Assembly (NCBI GenBank): GCA_029207755.1
Contig: JARCOQ010000002.1
Coordinates: forward strand, 113,943,745-114,007,744
Length of the DNA: 64,000 nucleotides
Reading direction: 5' to 3'
From: Chamaea fasciata
Lineage: Eukaryota; Chordata; Aves; Passeriformes; Sylviidae
Under the pieces are notes generated by a model. The model did not search any database. It saw only the letters and a program-made list of their open reading frames with translations, and was not told the origin of the DNA. Of this stretch, positions 1 to 11,285 are shown piece by piece (positions within the stretch are counted from its first letter, which is position 1; each line of letters starts with the position of its first letter). Both the position numbers and the translations under genes were made by a program.

Positions 1-1619
1 AAGATAGGAGAGGATTTAAAAGGTCATAGTGGTCATAATAACCTTTGGGCAACCTGAGTATCCCAGACTGTGTGTGCTGCTGTTACTTTATTCCCAAGGC
101 TGCTGTAAAGTGAAGACTGGCACAGAGCAGGATATTAGTTACCCTCCTTGATATTCTGACATAACAGACAATGTTTTATTATGCTTTTCCTTTGCCATTA
201 TCTTTTCTTCTTTCCTGTGGAAAGCAACATCTTCTCAGAAACAAGCTGTGTCTTTGCCTGTACATTCCCTCATATAAATTATGCTTTTTTCTTTTATTTG
301 CCCTTTACCTGATGACTGTGTTAGAGGCAGCCTGTGTCCTGAGGGAATGTTAGATGAGCAGGGAATCTGGCTATGAAATTACTCCCAGAGTGATTTTTTT
401 TTTTTCCCCAGCAATTTTGGAAAATAACATCTTTGCATGATGGGTGCACTGTTTACCTGATAATTTGTGCAGGAAGAGCTTTTTGGCTGGTGGGGCATCA
501 CTTGTGCTGGCTTCCAAAAAGCTTATGGTACCCCAGGTCTTGCTTCAAACCTGTAGTTCTGAATACTTTGGCACTTAGTTACCACAAGTGTCCCATTTTT
601 CCATAACTCAGATAAGAAGGGGGAATATTTACAAGTGTAGGAAATTCTTTTTTAAGGAGTTCTTGCTCCAAAGCCCAAATTATTATTTTTAAGTCCCTTT
701 CATTTGTTTCACAGACACTGTGGGTGTCCATAATTGTGCTTGAAAACACTTAAAGTAGTAGTTTTTTGGTTTTTTTAAAATAAAATCTTAAGTCACAAGG
801 TGGAAAAGTCTGTGGCTCCATGGTGGAATATGTAGGAAAGAGGATGCATCCATGCTTGTCCCTGCTAGATTTTAATATCATCCGCTCCCATCTTGCTCAC
901 TTCTGATTTCAGAAGATGGGAGTGTGCTTGTATTTTTTAGGTAAATATCTTTGATTGAATTGTCCTGCCTCAAAGCCAAACTCCAGAAAGAATTCCTTGG
1001 ACTCCACAGGAGTGGTCCCACTGCCTGCGATGGAAGATTTGCTGTTTATCCCCATGGAAGGGGTTTTAAGCTAAGGCAATGCAAATTAAGCTGCAGAACA
1101 ATTGCAGCTCCCAAGAAACTTTTATGTTGGGGCCAGTGCCCATTTTCAGCCCCAGTGTGAGGAACAGAAGGCATCAATTAAATTAATTTTACTTACTTAG
1201 GGCTGAAAGTTCATGTGCAGACCCTTCCTCTAGTTACCAGCATGACTGGAGAGGAGAAAGTGTACTTTTGTAGCTATACATTAAATATTTATCTCCTTAA
1301 ATGCCATTTCATTTTTTTCTTTATATTGCCCGGCAAGAATTCCACGGGGAAGAGAGGTTTCTAGATTAGGGAGAGAGGCTGCCCAAATGCAGCTATGAAG
1401 ATGCTTGATCCAAGCTGGGGATTTGGTTACTGTTTTAGAATTCTTTTTCCCTCCCATTTAGTAGCTGTGATCCTGGCAGGGACGTGGGGTTTTGTGGCAG
1501 ATGGTTGTTATACACACACTGAAAGAGGACTGTATACTTCCAATATGCTCCATAAGCCATTAAACGCTGTAAAAAGCCTGGCAGACTTTATAGTTTGCAT
1601 CCTGCCATTAGAGTTCCCT

Positions 1620-1745
1620 CTGAAGTCTGTCAGAGGGATGTAATTCCACTCTAATTAAAGCTATTCCCCTTTCCCAAATGTGAAGCCGGCCTAATTAATG
1701 ACTAATTGTTTTGCAAATATAAACGAGGCCTAATTGTTCCTTACC
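1620..1745. promoter_or_regulatory. Candidate conserved regulatory element, TAATT cluster
   Basis: Five TAATT cores, the core of homeodomain binding sites, fall within about 100 bases. They include CTAATTAAAG near 1651 and CCTAATTAATGACTAATTG near 1690. An octamer-like TTTGCAAAT and a TATAAAC follow. Dense homeodomain cores in otherwise unique sequence are typical of vertebrate developmental enhancers. Conservation is not shown here, so the call is inference, and AT-rich sequence can make such cores by chance. Confidence 0.35.
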
Positions 1746-2681
1746 CCCTGACTACATGCCCTGCTTACTCCCAGAATTTCTGTGAAGGGTGCTTTGTCTC
1801 CATTGAACTCCCTCTGTAGCCAGTAGAAAAGGGAAGATATTTGGAGCATGTTACTTTTCTGTCGATAGTGAGCACGGTCTCCCTGAAGGAGGGATTTTTG
1901 TGGGTCCCCAGCTGCCCTCCAGGCCTCAAGAAGTGGGATGAAGATTGTCAGATCTTCTTTGTGGGATTGATCATCCCACAGATTTTGTGCTTTGTGCCAT
2001 TCTGGAAGCACCAGCTCGTCTCCTCCCGCCTTCCTGCGAGGAGAGGGGAGGGACAGGGATGTTGGGAGCAGCTGCTTGAGGCAAGATGGAATTAATGAGG
2101 GATCTGTAATAGCTGAGGCTGAGCCAGGAACCTGCTCAAGGGGTTCTGTGGGGTGTGAGCTGCTTGAAGGTGAAGCCCGTGGATTACGCACAGCCCATTG
2201 TGGAAACACTCTAAAAGTGAACTTCCAAGTTGCTTTGTTACAAAATTATGCCACATTGCAACTGCAATCACCAGACAGCGAGTGGAAGTGACAACACTGA
2301 TTTGTTCTTATCGTCCCAGCTCTGTTTCATTAGCACAAGGATGAGTCAAAGCTTGGTGGGTTGAGGATAGTAATTTACTTTTTTATTTCTACTAAAAAGG
2401 CAGAGTCACTGCTGTTAGAGATTGGGGATTGACATTTATACACACTAGAATATTAAAAAGTGGAAGAAATTTGATCTGCATTTAAAGGAAATATTTTTTT
2501 GCATCACTGAGTTAAATTTTTTTGAACTTGGAGCTTGCTTTATTCCTTCTCTCCTTTTAAGGATACATTTGCTTTAAGGAACAGCAAGACTGATGTTACA
2601 GAAAACATAAATCTTAATCTACATGCTAACATGCCTAATAAAAAGGTCTTTAATACTGACATACCTGTGTTTTTCTAATAA

Positions 2682-2745
2682 TTATTAACTTATAACTTAT
2701 AAGTTAATAATAACTTATTATTAACTAATAATTAATAACTTCAGG
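2682..2745. repeat. Nested AT-rich palindromes
   Basis: Positions 2682-2710 form a perfect inverted repeat, with 14-bp arms around a central C at 2696. Positions 2703-2725 form a second perfect one, with 11-bp arms around a C at 2714. The two overlap by eight bases. More TTAATAA-like units follow to about 2745. Each could form a hairpin or cruciform. No transposon ends are recognised, so this may be a diverged simple repeat that became palindromic. Confidence 0.85.
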
Positions 2746-3390
2746 GAGCCCAAAACGAAATTTTAGAGCTGCACCAGGGCTTTGGATCCTGCTAAAGCTG
2801 TGATCATACATTAGTTCTGACATGTCAAGTGAGTGGTTTGAAGAGTTGATGAGACCACCATGGCCACGTGCCAATTTGTTTTTAATGTACTGGTGGCTGG
2901 CAAACAGATATTTTAACATGTACAAGATACCTACATTACCTGTTTGGCCCTCAGAAATGGAACACAGCCTAATTAGCTGTTTTAATGGTTCATATGCTCT
3001 TGAAATAATGCCTTCACTTGTAACAGCACACACATGCGCAGGTGTGCCCACAGAGAGGGACATTAAATCTCTTTTTTAGCTGTACTAAATTGCTACAACA
3101 GTCAGGGAGTAGCCAGTGTAGCACTGAGGGAAGAGGTCAAAATAATGAATGAAAAAAGTCCAAAGTTTGCAGGATAGAAAAACAAAAATTACTGTTATTA
3201 CCATCATTGGCTATGTAATGGGAAGGTGCAGAGGAGACAGAGCTACACTTGTCTCAGAGGAATGCAGAAAAGTCCAAAGAGTTGCAGTTTAACTTGCAAC
3301 AGTGGAAACCTGACTAGGAATAAGCATAAAAATCCAGATTGCTCTAAGGGTGGTTACAACTGGAACAGGTGGCCAGAGCAGTGGTGTAAT

Positions 3391-3700
3391 TCATGGAATC
3401 ATCATAGAATCCCAGGATGGTTTGGGTTGGAAGAGACCTTAAAAAATCATCCAGTTTCACCCTGTGCCATGGGCAGAGACACCTTCCACCGTCCCAGGCT
3501 GCTCCAAGCCCCAATGTCCAACCTGGCCTTGGGCACTCACAGGGATCCAGGGGCAGCCACAGCAAATCTGGGAATTCTATTCCAGGGCCTGCCCACCCTG
3601 CCAGGGAGGAATTTCTTCCTAATTACCCATCTAAGCCCACTGTCTGTCAGCTTGAAGCCATTCCCCCTTGTTCTGTCACTGCTGTTGTTGGAACTGGTCA
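3391..3700 (-). mobile_element. CR1 LINE copy, 5'-truncated
   Basis: On the minus strand this ends with the CR1 3' landmark: on the plus strand GGTTTGGGTTGGAAGAGACC is preceded by GGAATCATCATAGAATCC. It then reads through the CR1 block with CCATGGGCAGAGACACC, CTGCTCCAAGCCCC and GGATCCAGGGGCAGCC. It stops near the 'attcccccttgttctgtcac' landmark. About 310 bases of the 3' region remain, as expected from 5'-truncated retrotransposition. No functional coding capacity. Confidence 0.95.
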
Positions 3701-4864
3701 GAATGAGCACAGAAGGATTTTGGAGTAAAAATCATTTTTGGGTGAAATATTTTTTAGCTCTTGCGGTGTATGGGGATGGGAGTGAGACCTGGAAATTGAG
3801 AATGTTTTAGACATCAAAAGTGGGGGAAAAAAAAAGTGAGCAGTTCCTAGGTAATGATGGGAACTGGGGAAATGTCCTTCCTAGGTGTACTGGGAGCTAG
3901 GGAAATATCCAAGTGAGGGCAACAGGATAAAAGAATGGGAATTATTTGTAGTATTAAAACAAGCTGATTGATCTTGCTTACAGCTGCATCTTTGGGGAAG
4001 AGGGGCTGAAACACAACAAAAAAAAAAGTGTGGAAGTACATAAAAATTAATTCTAAGCTCAGACTCTGCAGTCAGGTTTAGAACCACCATAAAATCTCTG
4101 CATCATTACATGCCTATTTCTCATAATTTTTTAGCAGGAGAATTTGAGATTTGGGATCTGTTGCTTTGGAGGGAGAGAACAAAGGAAACATGTTGATTAT
4201 GAAAGTACTGGAAGAATCTAAACAATTTCAGGTTGGGTCTGTTGTGACAAATACACCAGTTTAATGGGGCAAGGCATTATTTGGGTTTCTCCTGCTAAAG
4301 GAATAATTGGAATTATTCCTGCCTCTAAAACGTCCCTCTGTTTCTGCCCGTCCTGGGAATTAGTGATTTTCTGCAGCAGAACTCCTGGCTGGAAGAATTG
4401 CTGCTTCCTTCCAGGCATGAACCCCTTCAGAAGTGGGTGAAACACGTGTGTGTGCCCATGCAGTGGTTGGAGTTTGATCCTTAGTGGCTGAAATCTGCTC
4501 TAGTTTTGCTCTCTGACAGCAATGGGATGGAGCCCTGTGCCTGCTGGGTGTTTTTGTGAGCCCTGGTGGAAGGCACGACAATAAATGGAGCAAGATCATA
4601 AACTCTGGCCCTGTTTCTGCAGCAATGGATCAGCCCATCTGCAGGCCGTATGTCAATAAAAACAACTAATTACAGAATAACTAAATATAAAAGGCCCCAC
4701 TGCTTAAGGAAAACCCTCCTGTATCCCATTCCTGAGCTTCCTATTACATCCACGGAAAGTCTGGATAGTATTTGTTCCATTAAACCCTGATTTTGAGTTC
4801 AAGCTAAGCAAGAAGGGAACTGCAGCCTTTTCCTTGCGACATTCTGTTCATTCTTGCACAGAGA
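3701..4864. other. Unique sequence between two CR1 copies
   Basis: No gene or repeat family is recognised. There are short poly(A) runs near 3826 and 4018. The open frames on both strands are under 80 codons and have no familiar motif. Confidence 0.55.
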
Positions 4865-5030
4865 GGTTGGAGAAGCTGTGGATATTCCATTCCTGGAAGT
4901 GTCCAAGGCCAGGTTGGACACTGGGGCTCAGAGCAGCCTGGGATAATGGAAGGTGTCCCCATGGCAGGGGATGGAATTGGATTTGGTCCCTCCAACCCCA
5001 ACCATTCTGGGATTCTGTGATGATTCCATG
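4865..5030 (+). mobile_element. Short CR1 3' end
   Basis: About 165 bases of CR1 3' end in plus orientation. It starts at an AGAAGCTGTGG landmark, passes GTCCAAGGCCAGGTTGGACA and ends with CCAACCATTCTGGGATTC and a degenerate ATTCTRTG tail near 5010-5030. Small internal deletions relative to other copies mark it as an older insertion. Confidence 0.93.
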
Positions 5031-6756
5031 TCTTTAGACATTACAACTATTCCCATTTGCTTTGAGGGAACTGCTTCCAAAGTGATTGCATCTGTGTCTC
5101 TTCTCCCTGCTGGGGCCTTCCCATGTTCTGCTGGAAAAGAGGGACTGAAACCTGCCTTAACCCTGGAATCACTTTTCTCCTCCAGCTGGAAATAAAACAC
5201 ATAGCAATTATAGTTAATAAAATAGTTAATATTTCTTTTTCACTTATCCACATGCAAAACCCTCTGTGCTGCCTTTGCTGCAGGTTTGGTTTGTTTTTTT
5301 CTTTTTTTTTTGCCTGCTGTGACTTCAGGTTTGGTGAACTAAATACATTCCTCTTCCTTCTGTTTTTAGTGTGTGAGGAGGAGCACAGGCATTTCCCTTG
5401 CCATGTATATATAGAAATAATGAGGGGGGTTTTTTTCCATTTGAAATTTGTTTCTTTGAATTTCTAAGTCAAACTTGGATTTTTGCTTAAAAGCTTGCTT
5501 TGCAGGTTCTGTAATGTATTATAAATATAATACTAGTTCTTTACACTCACTATTAGCAAATATATTTAGATCCCTAAAATGTTATTTTTACAAACACTGG
5601 ACTTTACAGTTTCACGGATGACAGGTCCATGTTTCATCTAGCAACGTACTTCAAAATCCAGATGCTGAAAAAATGAGCCTAAAATTATGCACTCAGTCAG
5701 TATAAGCTATTTATAGACATTCTTCAAATGCATCTGAAATAAAAAAAAAAATGAAAACAAATCTGTGAAGGTCACAAATCAAAGCATTATTGGAGATGAC
5801 TTATATCCTTCCAAAGTACTTGCTTGCTGAGGATGTGGCACATTTCTATTTTTGTAATGCATTAACATTTTTTATTGATAAAGTAAGATTCAAGCTGCAG
5901 TGGAGGTGCCAGCATTTCTGATCTGTGTGTCTGAACAGGTTTTGCAGTGCAGGTCAGCACTTAATGGAAGTCACTTATTTCTTAAATACCTTGTGTTTAT
6001 ACAGCTGTTCTGTTTTGTTTTTTTGTTTTTTTTGTTTTTTCCTTCTGCTTTCCAACATCAGAACTGAAAGTGCCACAAGTAAAAAGAGAAGTAAATAATA
6101 AAAAAAAGTATTTCGTGCCAAAGACGTACAAAAGGAGTAAAAAAGCCATTTAAAAACAGAGTAGAGGATTAGTCTGAAGAACTTCAGAGGGTTTTTTAGT
6201 TTTGTTCTGTGGTCAGATGATCATTTCCACTGGAAGCTGGCTGTATTTACTAATATTCTGAAGAAGGGTCACCACAAGTATTTACACTTTCTCTTAAGAA
6301 TACTTTAAGGGAAAAAATGGTGTTGCCAGTCATGTTGTTTGTGTTAATGTTGCCTGGGAAGGGTGGAGCTTCCAAACAACAGAGAAACCCTGCAGGGGGA
6401 TTGTGAAGGATCTTCTGTCTCATTTATCCAGTCACAGAGGACTTTTCCTCCCCCCTGGTACCCCACAAACCATCCCCATCCTTCCGCCAGTGCAGGGGAC
6501 ACCCAGACCTGCCTGGAGATGGGAATTAGGGGCCACAAATGCCTTTGGAAGCAAAGCTGTGCTGGAGGACACCTCAGCCCAGCGTTGTTTCACCTTCACT
6601 GAGTGTCCTGAGCTGTGCCAGGCTTTTTTTTGGGAAAGTTTCCTCATGTGGGATGACTTTTCACGCTCCCTGGAGCACCTCAGGTCCAGCTTAATTTCTT
6701 TTCTTTTCGGTCGTGACCGGGGTGGGCAGGTGGAGGCTGAGGAACTACATCAGTTT
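5031..6756. other. Unique AT-rich sequence
   Basis: No gene is recognised. There are T-rich runs near 5295 and at 6015-6042, the latter a degenerate T7-8G repeat. From 5500 to 6330 the sequence is AT-rich and non-repetitive. I cannot separate neutral intergenic from intronic sequence. Confidence 0.55.
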
Positions 6757-6900
6757 ATCATGGAATCTTGGAAAGGTGTGGGTTGGAAAGGGACCTTAAA
6801 GATCACCCTGTTCCAGCCCCCTGCCACGGGCAGGGACATTTTTTATAGACTTGATTTCTCCAAGACCCTGGCCTTGAACACTTCCAGAAATGGACTTTTC
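6757..6900 (-). mobile_element. Diverged CR1 3' fragment
   Basis: ATCATGGAATCTTGGAAAGG followed by GGTTGGAAAGGGACCTTAAA and GCCACGGGCAGGGACA is the CR1 3' end read in reverse. After about 6840 the match is poor apart from CTGGCCTTGAACACTTCCAG, so the right boundary is approximate. The divergence suggests an old copy. Confidence 0.85.
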
Positions 6901-7969
6901 TTGGGATAGATTCCAAGGTGTTGACTGGAGCTGCCTCATGGGCGACTCCCCCAGGACAGGCTCTGCTCTTTGCAGCCCCTGGACCAACAAAAGCCACTCC
7001 ATAAGCACAGGGGAAAAAATGTTACATATATATATATATATTTAATTAAAACAGTGATTTTCCTCATTAGAACAAGAAGCAACCCCAGAAACCGGGGGGA
7101 GAAAAAGGAGGACAATTTTCCAGGGCAGATTACAGAAACATTTGTTGCATCCCCAAAACTGAGTTGCTTGCATGCAACAGATTCAGTGCCAGTACATTCT
7201 GTTCCTGAACAACATATACGTTTCTTGAATATGACAACTGAAGAAATTTATTGAAAGCAGAGAAAATGTTAACTATTTTTTCTTTTCTTGCTCATGCATT
7301 TCTAAACTGTCATTATACTTTAGATCTCCCTAAAATGAATTGAAGATTCTCCAGTTTTTAGATACTGGTTTTCATTGTGACAATTCGGGACTCTTCTGGG
7401 TTTGACAGAACTGTTGGATAATCTGCAGTTAATAATATACAGGTCTAATGTACTCAGTAATTATTGAAGGTGCATGGTATATGTAATTTCTGATTATGCA
7501 GATTTAATCAAGTAGTTACCCTTGAAAAAGCTGTGAGGTGTTCACACAGTTATTCGTGACTTTTTATAATTACTACTGTTTGCTAATTAAGTCTGGGCCA
7601 CCAATTTGTACTCCACGCTTAAATGTGCTTGAAAATATGAATTGCTGTGTGTGCTGCAAAAGTTGTCCTGATTCTGTACTCCCATTTTCCACGGGATTAT
7701 TAGGAGCAGATCTTCTGTGAACAAAATTAAAACTAGAGGCAGAGGTATCTGACAGCAAGAGCCCCTGGGGGATCTAGTCCAACCTTCTGTACGTAACTGT
7801 GTTTCAGGTTCACAGAGGAACCTTCCTGGTCTGGAAGATTCAGGAATCAGAAGTGAGTGCAGAATGCCTGCATTGGCCAATCCAGAAATCTTTCTTTAAA
7901 AAAATGTAAAGAAGCAGAAGCCAAGGAAGGTTGAAGGAGCTGATAACACCCACCATGGGATGTTGATAA
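6901..7969. other. Unique sequence with a short (AT)n
   Basis: No gene is recognised. An (AT)8 run lies at 7026-7041. The part near 7745-7800 has an 'atctagtccaacc' string that vaguely recalls CR1, but it is too short to call. Confidence 0.5.
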
Positions 7970-8497
7970 GAGACCCCACCTGCAGAGCTGCCCCAGCCCC
8001 GGGGCCCAGCACAGGAAGGACGTGGAGCTGCTGGAGAGAGCCCAGAGGAGGCTCCAGGATGAGCAGAGGGATGGAGCAGCTCTGCTGGGAGGAAAGGCTG
8101 GCACAGCTGGGATTGTTCAGCCTGGACAGGAGAAGCTTTGGGCTGAGCTCAGGGTGGCCTTGCAGGGCCTGAAGGAGCCCTAGGAAACCTGGAGAGAGAC
8201 AACTCCCAAGGCATGGAGGGACAGGACACAGGGAATGGCTTCCCAGTGCCAGAGGGCAGGGCTGGTTGAGATCTTGGGCAGGAATTGTTCCCTGGCAGGT
8301 TGGGGAGGTGCTGGGATGGAATTCCCAGATTTGCTGTGGCTGCCCCCGGATCCCTGGCAGTGTCCAAGGCCAGGTTGGACATTGAGGCTTGGAGCAGCCT
8401 GGGACAGTGGAAGGTGTCCCTGCCCATGCCAGGGAGTTGGAACTGGATGATTTTTCAGATCCCTTCTAACCCCAACCACTCTGTGATTCCATGAGTC
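7970..8497 (+). mobile_element. CR1 LINE copy of about 530 bp with a 3' tail
   Basis: One of the longer CR1 copies here. It starts at GAGACCCCACCTGCAGAGCT and contains GGAGCTGCTGGAGAGAGCCC, the GTTCAGCCTGGACAGGAGAA segment and the CAAGGCCAGGTTGGACATTG block. It ends with CCAACCACTCTGTGATTCC. The C-terminal part of ORF2 and the 3' UTR are represented, but stops and frameshifts break any frame. It is very like the minus-strand copy at 49329-49726. Confidence 0.97.
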
Positions 8498-9944
8498 TAC
8501 ATGTAATTTGTTATTGTTGAATTGGATCTTGTTGTTTCACTTCCTAAAACATTTTTATTTGCTTTTATCTTTCGGGAGGAGGTATGAGTTTTCCTTAACT
8601 CATGGTAATTAGTCATTCATTATTTTGCAAACAGTTTGTGTATCTTTCCTCAGATGTAATTTTAAGTGCAGCACCAGTTAAAATGTTTGAAACAGGCTTA
8701 GGCTTTAACCAGTGGAATGAATGTAAATTAGAAACTACTCTTTGTCACTAAATATCTCTCCTGATGTCATCCTGCTTTTCCACAGTGGGATATTTTTCTT
8801 TGGAAAGTCGTATTTCTGTAGAGGACTAAGGTCCATAATTACAACTTGCAGTCAGGAATAACGTGGTGGTTACTCCGTGGTCTTTAGGGCTGACTGGTGC
8901 ACACCTTCAGCTAAGCTGGGACTTGAGCTGAGTTTGAATAAAATTAACACAGAAATCTGCCAGGGCAGCTTTAGCATTGGAGAGAAGGGTGGAAAATTCG
9001 ACTGGATCTCAGAACTTTGCTGGTGACCTCTGTGGTTTTGCACTTAGAAAGGCACAAAACCTTGAATTCCTGCCTTAGCTCTCCCCTTGCCATCCCATGT
9101 GTGTGTCCAAGTATCCTGCACCAGGATAAGCATCAGGGAGTAATCATTATCAAGCACCCCTGCCTGGTATTAAGACACACAGACAAAAATCTTGAGCTGT
9201 GGAAAGTGGTTGGTGCAGTTAAATGTGTCAGACGTGACTCAAAAGTCTCCTTCCTTTCCGAAGATATTACTTCATTCATGTTAAACCACATTTGTAAGTG
9301 GCCTGGGCTGAAGAGATAGTGTTTGGGGAATTCCAAACTCTTTTATATGCAGTTGGGAGTTTCAGGAATGGCTGCTCTGCATTCCGCGTTGATATATAAT
9401 CCTCATTATGGCTTTGAATAAGAACATGGTAATTCGCCAGAAAAATAAATAAAACAAGTTATTGGTCAGAGGCGTACTATATAGGGAGCACTAATAAAAC
9501 CAAATATTTTTGGCTGTAGTTTAAAGTTCCTACTGTAAATGAGCTAATTTAGGGCCGTGTCCTCCCCTGAGATCATGGGCTGGAACGTGAGATAAGCAGT
9601 AGCTGCACAGACACTTTTGGGTGGTAGCACAGAAATGTTCCTCCTCCATCCTTCAAACGGGAGGAGAGGGAATTTCTGTAGGAGAACTGACCCTTTCCAA
9701 GAAAAATGTACTCAGAAGAAAATCCACGTTCAGTGTCGATGAACTCCAGGAGGGCCAGACACAGACACAGATGGCAGAGACACGTTCTCAGATTGCTGCA
9801 CCCTTTTGTCCCCACAGACTTTAGGGACATGGAGTACTGTTAGTCCAGAGCCAGCTAAACCCTGGCCATCTGTGCTTCTCAAACAGGTGGTGACAGTGGC
9901 TTGTCCCTTGTTGGAATTTCTGGCTCTTTCCTGCTCCAAGGTCA
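8498..9944. other. Unique sequence, no gene seen
   Basis: No recognisable gene or interspersed repeat. The longest open frame, near 9017-9319, has no motif I recognise and looks like a chance frame. Confidence 0.55.
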
Positions 9945-10330
9945 CGGGGAATAAACTCAGAAGATTTTGTTTCTGAAGTCTCACTCTGAAGTTTATTATC
10001 CTTATCTATTACAAACTCATGAGATGTGAGTTCTCTCTGCCAAGTCGAGAAAGTGAGTTGAAGTGGTGTCTGTTCAAGGCTATTTAAGTCCCAATTATCC
10101 AATGAACAGCTGACATCTATATTATTTATGCTTCTAATCCAGTTGTGATCACTTGAAACCCGCAGTGCGATCCTCTCTCACCCAGTTACAGAAAACCACC
10201 CAGATTCGTGAAGAAGGAGGTGCAAAAAAGAAAACTAATCCGCACCCAAAGTTCTCCATCTTGGCTCCCATATATCACCATGCACAAAAATCCCAAACCT
10301 AAGTTTTTCACCCTGTGAGATCACACAGTG
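9945..10330 (-). mobile_element. Solo retroviral LTR, family 2, diverged copy
   Basis: This aligns in order with 38051-38480. Shared landmarks are GTTTATTA (AATAAA poly(A) signal on the minus strand at 9992-9997), CTATTTAAG near 10080 (TTAAATA-type TATA on the minus strand) and CACCCAGTTA followed by ACCACCC near 10180. No gag, pol or env sequence lies beside it, so I call it a solo LTR. Exact ends and target-site duplications are not resolved. The family cannot be named from sequence alone. Confidence 0.65.
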
Positions 10331-10891
10331 CTATCCAAACTACATCCCCACGATCCCAGTGCTATCATTCATTTTTGGAAGCCTGTTTTAAGGCCTCAAG
10401 ACAAATGCAGTGCTTCCCTGGAGTTCTGTGCCTGTCAGCACAGAGAGTCCAAAATTCTCAGCATCTAGAGCTCCCACAGTCCCTTGGTTACTGACTTGCT
10501 TAGGGTGATATTCCAGTTGTGGTGTCATGGTCAGCTTGAACCCATGGCTGCTTCAACAGGGGCAGGGCTCACCTGCTGCCCTGAGCTGGGATTGCTCCCT
10601 CCTGCCTTTTCCTGAAGTCTCCAGGGCCACCAGGACTTGCTGCATTCCAGCTGGTGCTGCTGGAAGGGAATCCCGTCAGGAAGGGGATTTGCTGCCAGTT
10701 AGACCAGCATTCTTGAGCTGAGTGACAGAAACAGTGTTAACCTTGTGTGAGGGAGGGAACTTGTCAGCATGGCCATGAAACCAAATCCTCGGGAGGCTTT
10801 TCAGGAGGAAGGCTGGGTTGGGGGAGTTTCCCTTATTTCCCGAAAAAAAATTTTTAAAAAAATTAAAAAGAAGGAAAGAAAAAGGAGATTT
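10331..10891. other. Unique sequence with an A-rich stretch
   Basis: No gene is recognised. An A-rich tract lies at about 10840-10885, directly before the following CR1 copy. It has no obvious relation to that element. Confidence 0.5.
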
Positions 10892-11285
10892 AGCACCTCT
10901 CCTGTGAAGACAGACTGAGAAAGTTCAGCCTGGAGAAGACTCCAGGGTGACCTTAGAGGACCTTCCAGTGCCTAAAGGAGTTCCAAGGGAGGGACTTTGC
11001 ACAAGGGCATTGGACAGGACACAGGGAATGTCTTCCCGCTGCCAGAGGGCAGGGATAGATGGGATATCAGGAAAAAATTCTTCTCTGGGAGGGTGGTGAG
11101 GCCCTGGCACAGGGTGCCCAGAGAAGCTGTGGCTGCCCCTGGATCCCTGGCAGTGCCCAAGGCCAGGTTGGACACTGGGGCTTGGAGCAGCCTGGGACAG
11201 TGGAAGGTGTCCCTGCCATGGCAGGGGTGGCACTGGATGATTTTTAGGGTCCTTTCCAACCCAGCCCATTCTCTGAGTCCATGAT
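10892..11285 (+). mobile_element. CR1 LINE copy of about 390 bp
   Basis: It starts with GCACCTCTCCTGTGAAGACA, the CR1 segment before the 'gttcagcctggagaag' landmark. It continues through AGGGCAGGGATAGATGGG, GGATCCCTGGCAGTGCCCAA and GGACACTGGGGCTTGGAGCA, and ends with CCAACCCAGCCCATTCTCTG. It is 5'-truncated in the ORF2 C-terminal region with no usable frame. Confidence 0.96.

Larger units (their letters stand above)
1..3390. other. Unique non-coding sequence, no gene seen
   Basis: No gene, CR1 or LTR is recognised here. The open frames are short, overlap on both strands and resemble no family I know. The stretch contains the TAATT-rich tract at 1620-1745 and the AT palindromes at 2682-2745, listed separately. 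A smaller TAATTA-like patch lies near 1173-1198. Everything else looks like ordinary intergenic or intronic avian DNA. Confidence 0.6.

Noticed and set aside
7745..7800. Weak CR1-like string ATCTAGTCCAACC
   Set aside because: Only about a dozen bases fit and the neighbours do not continue the CR1 consensus.
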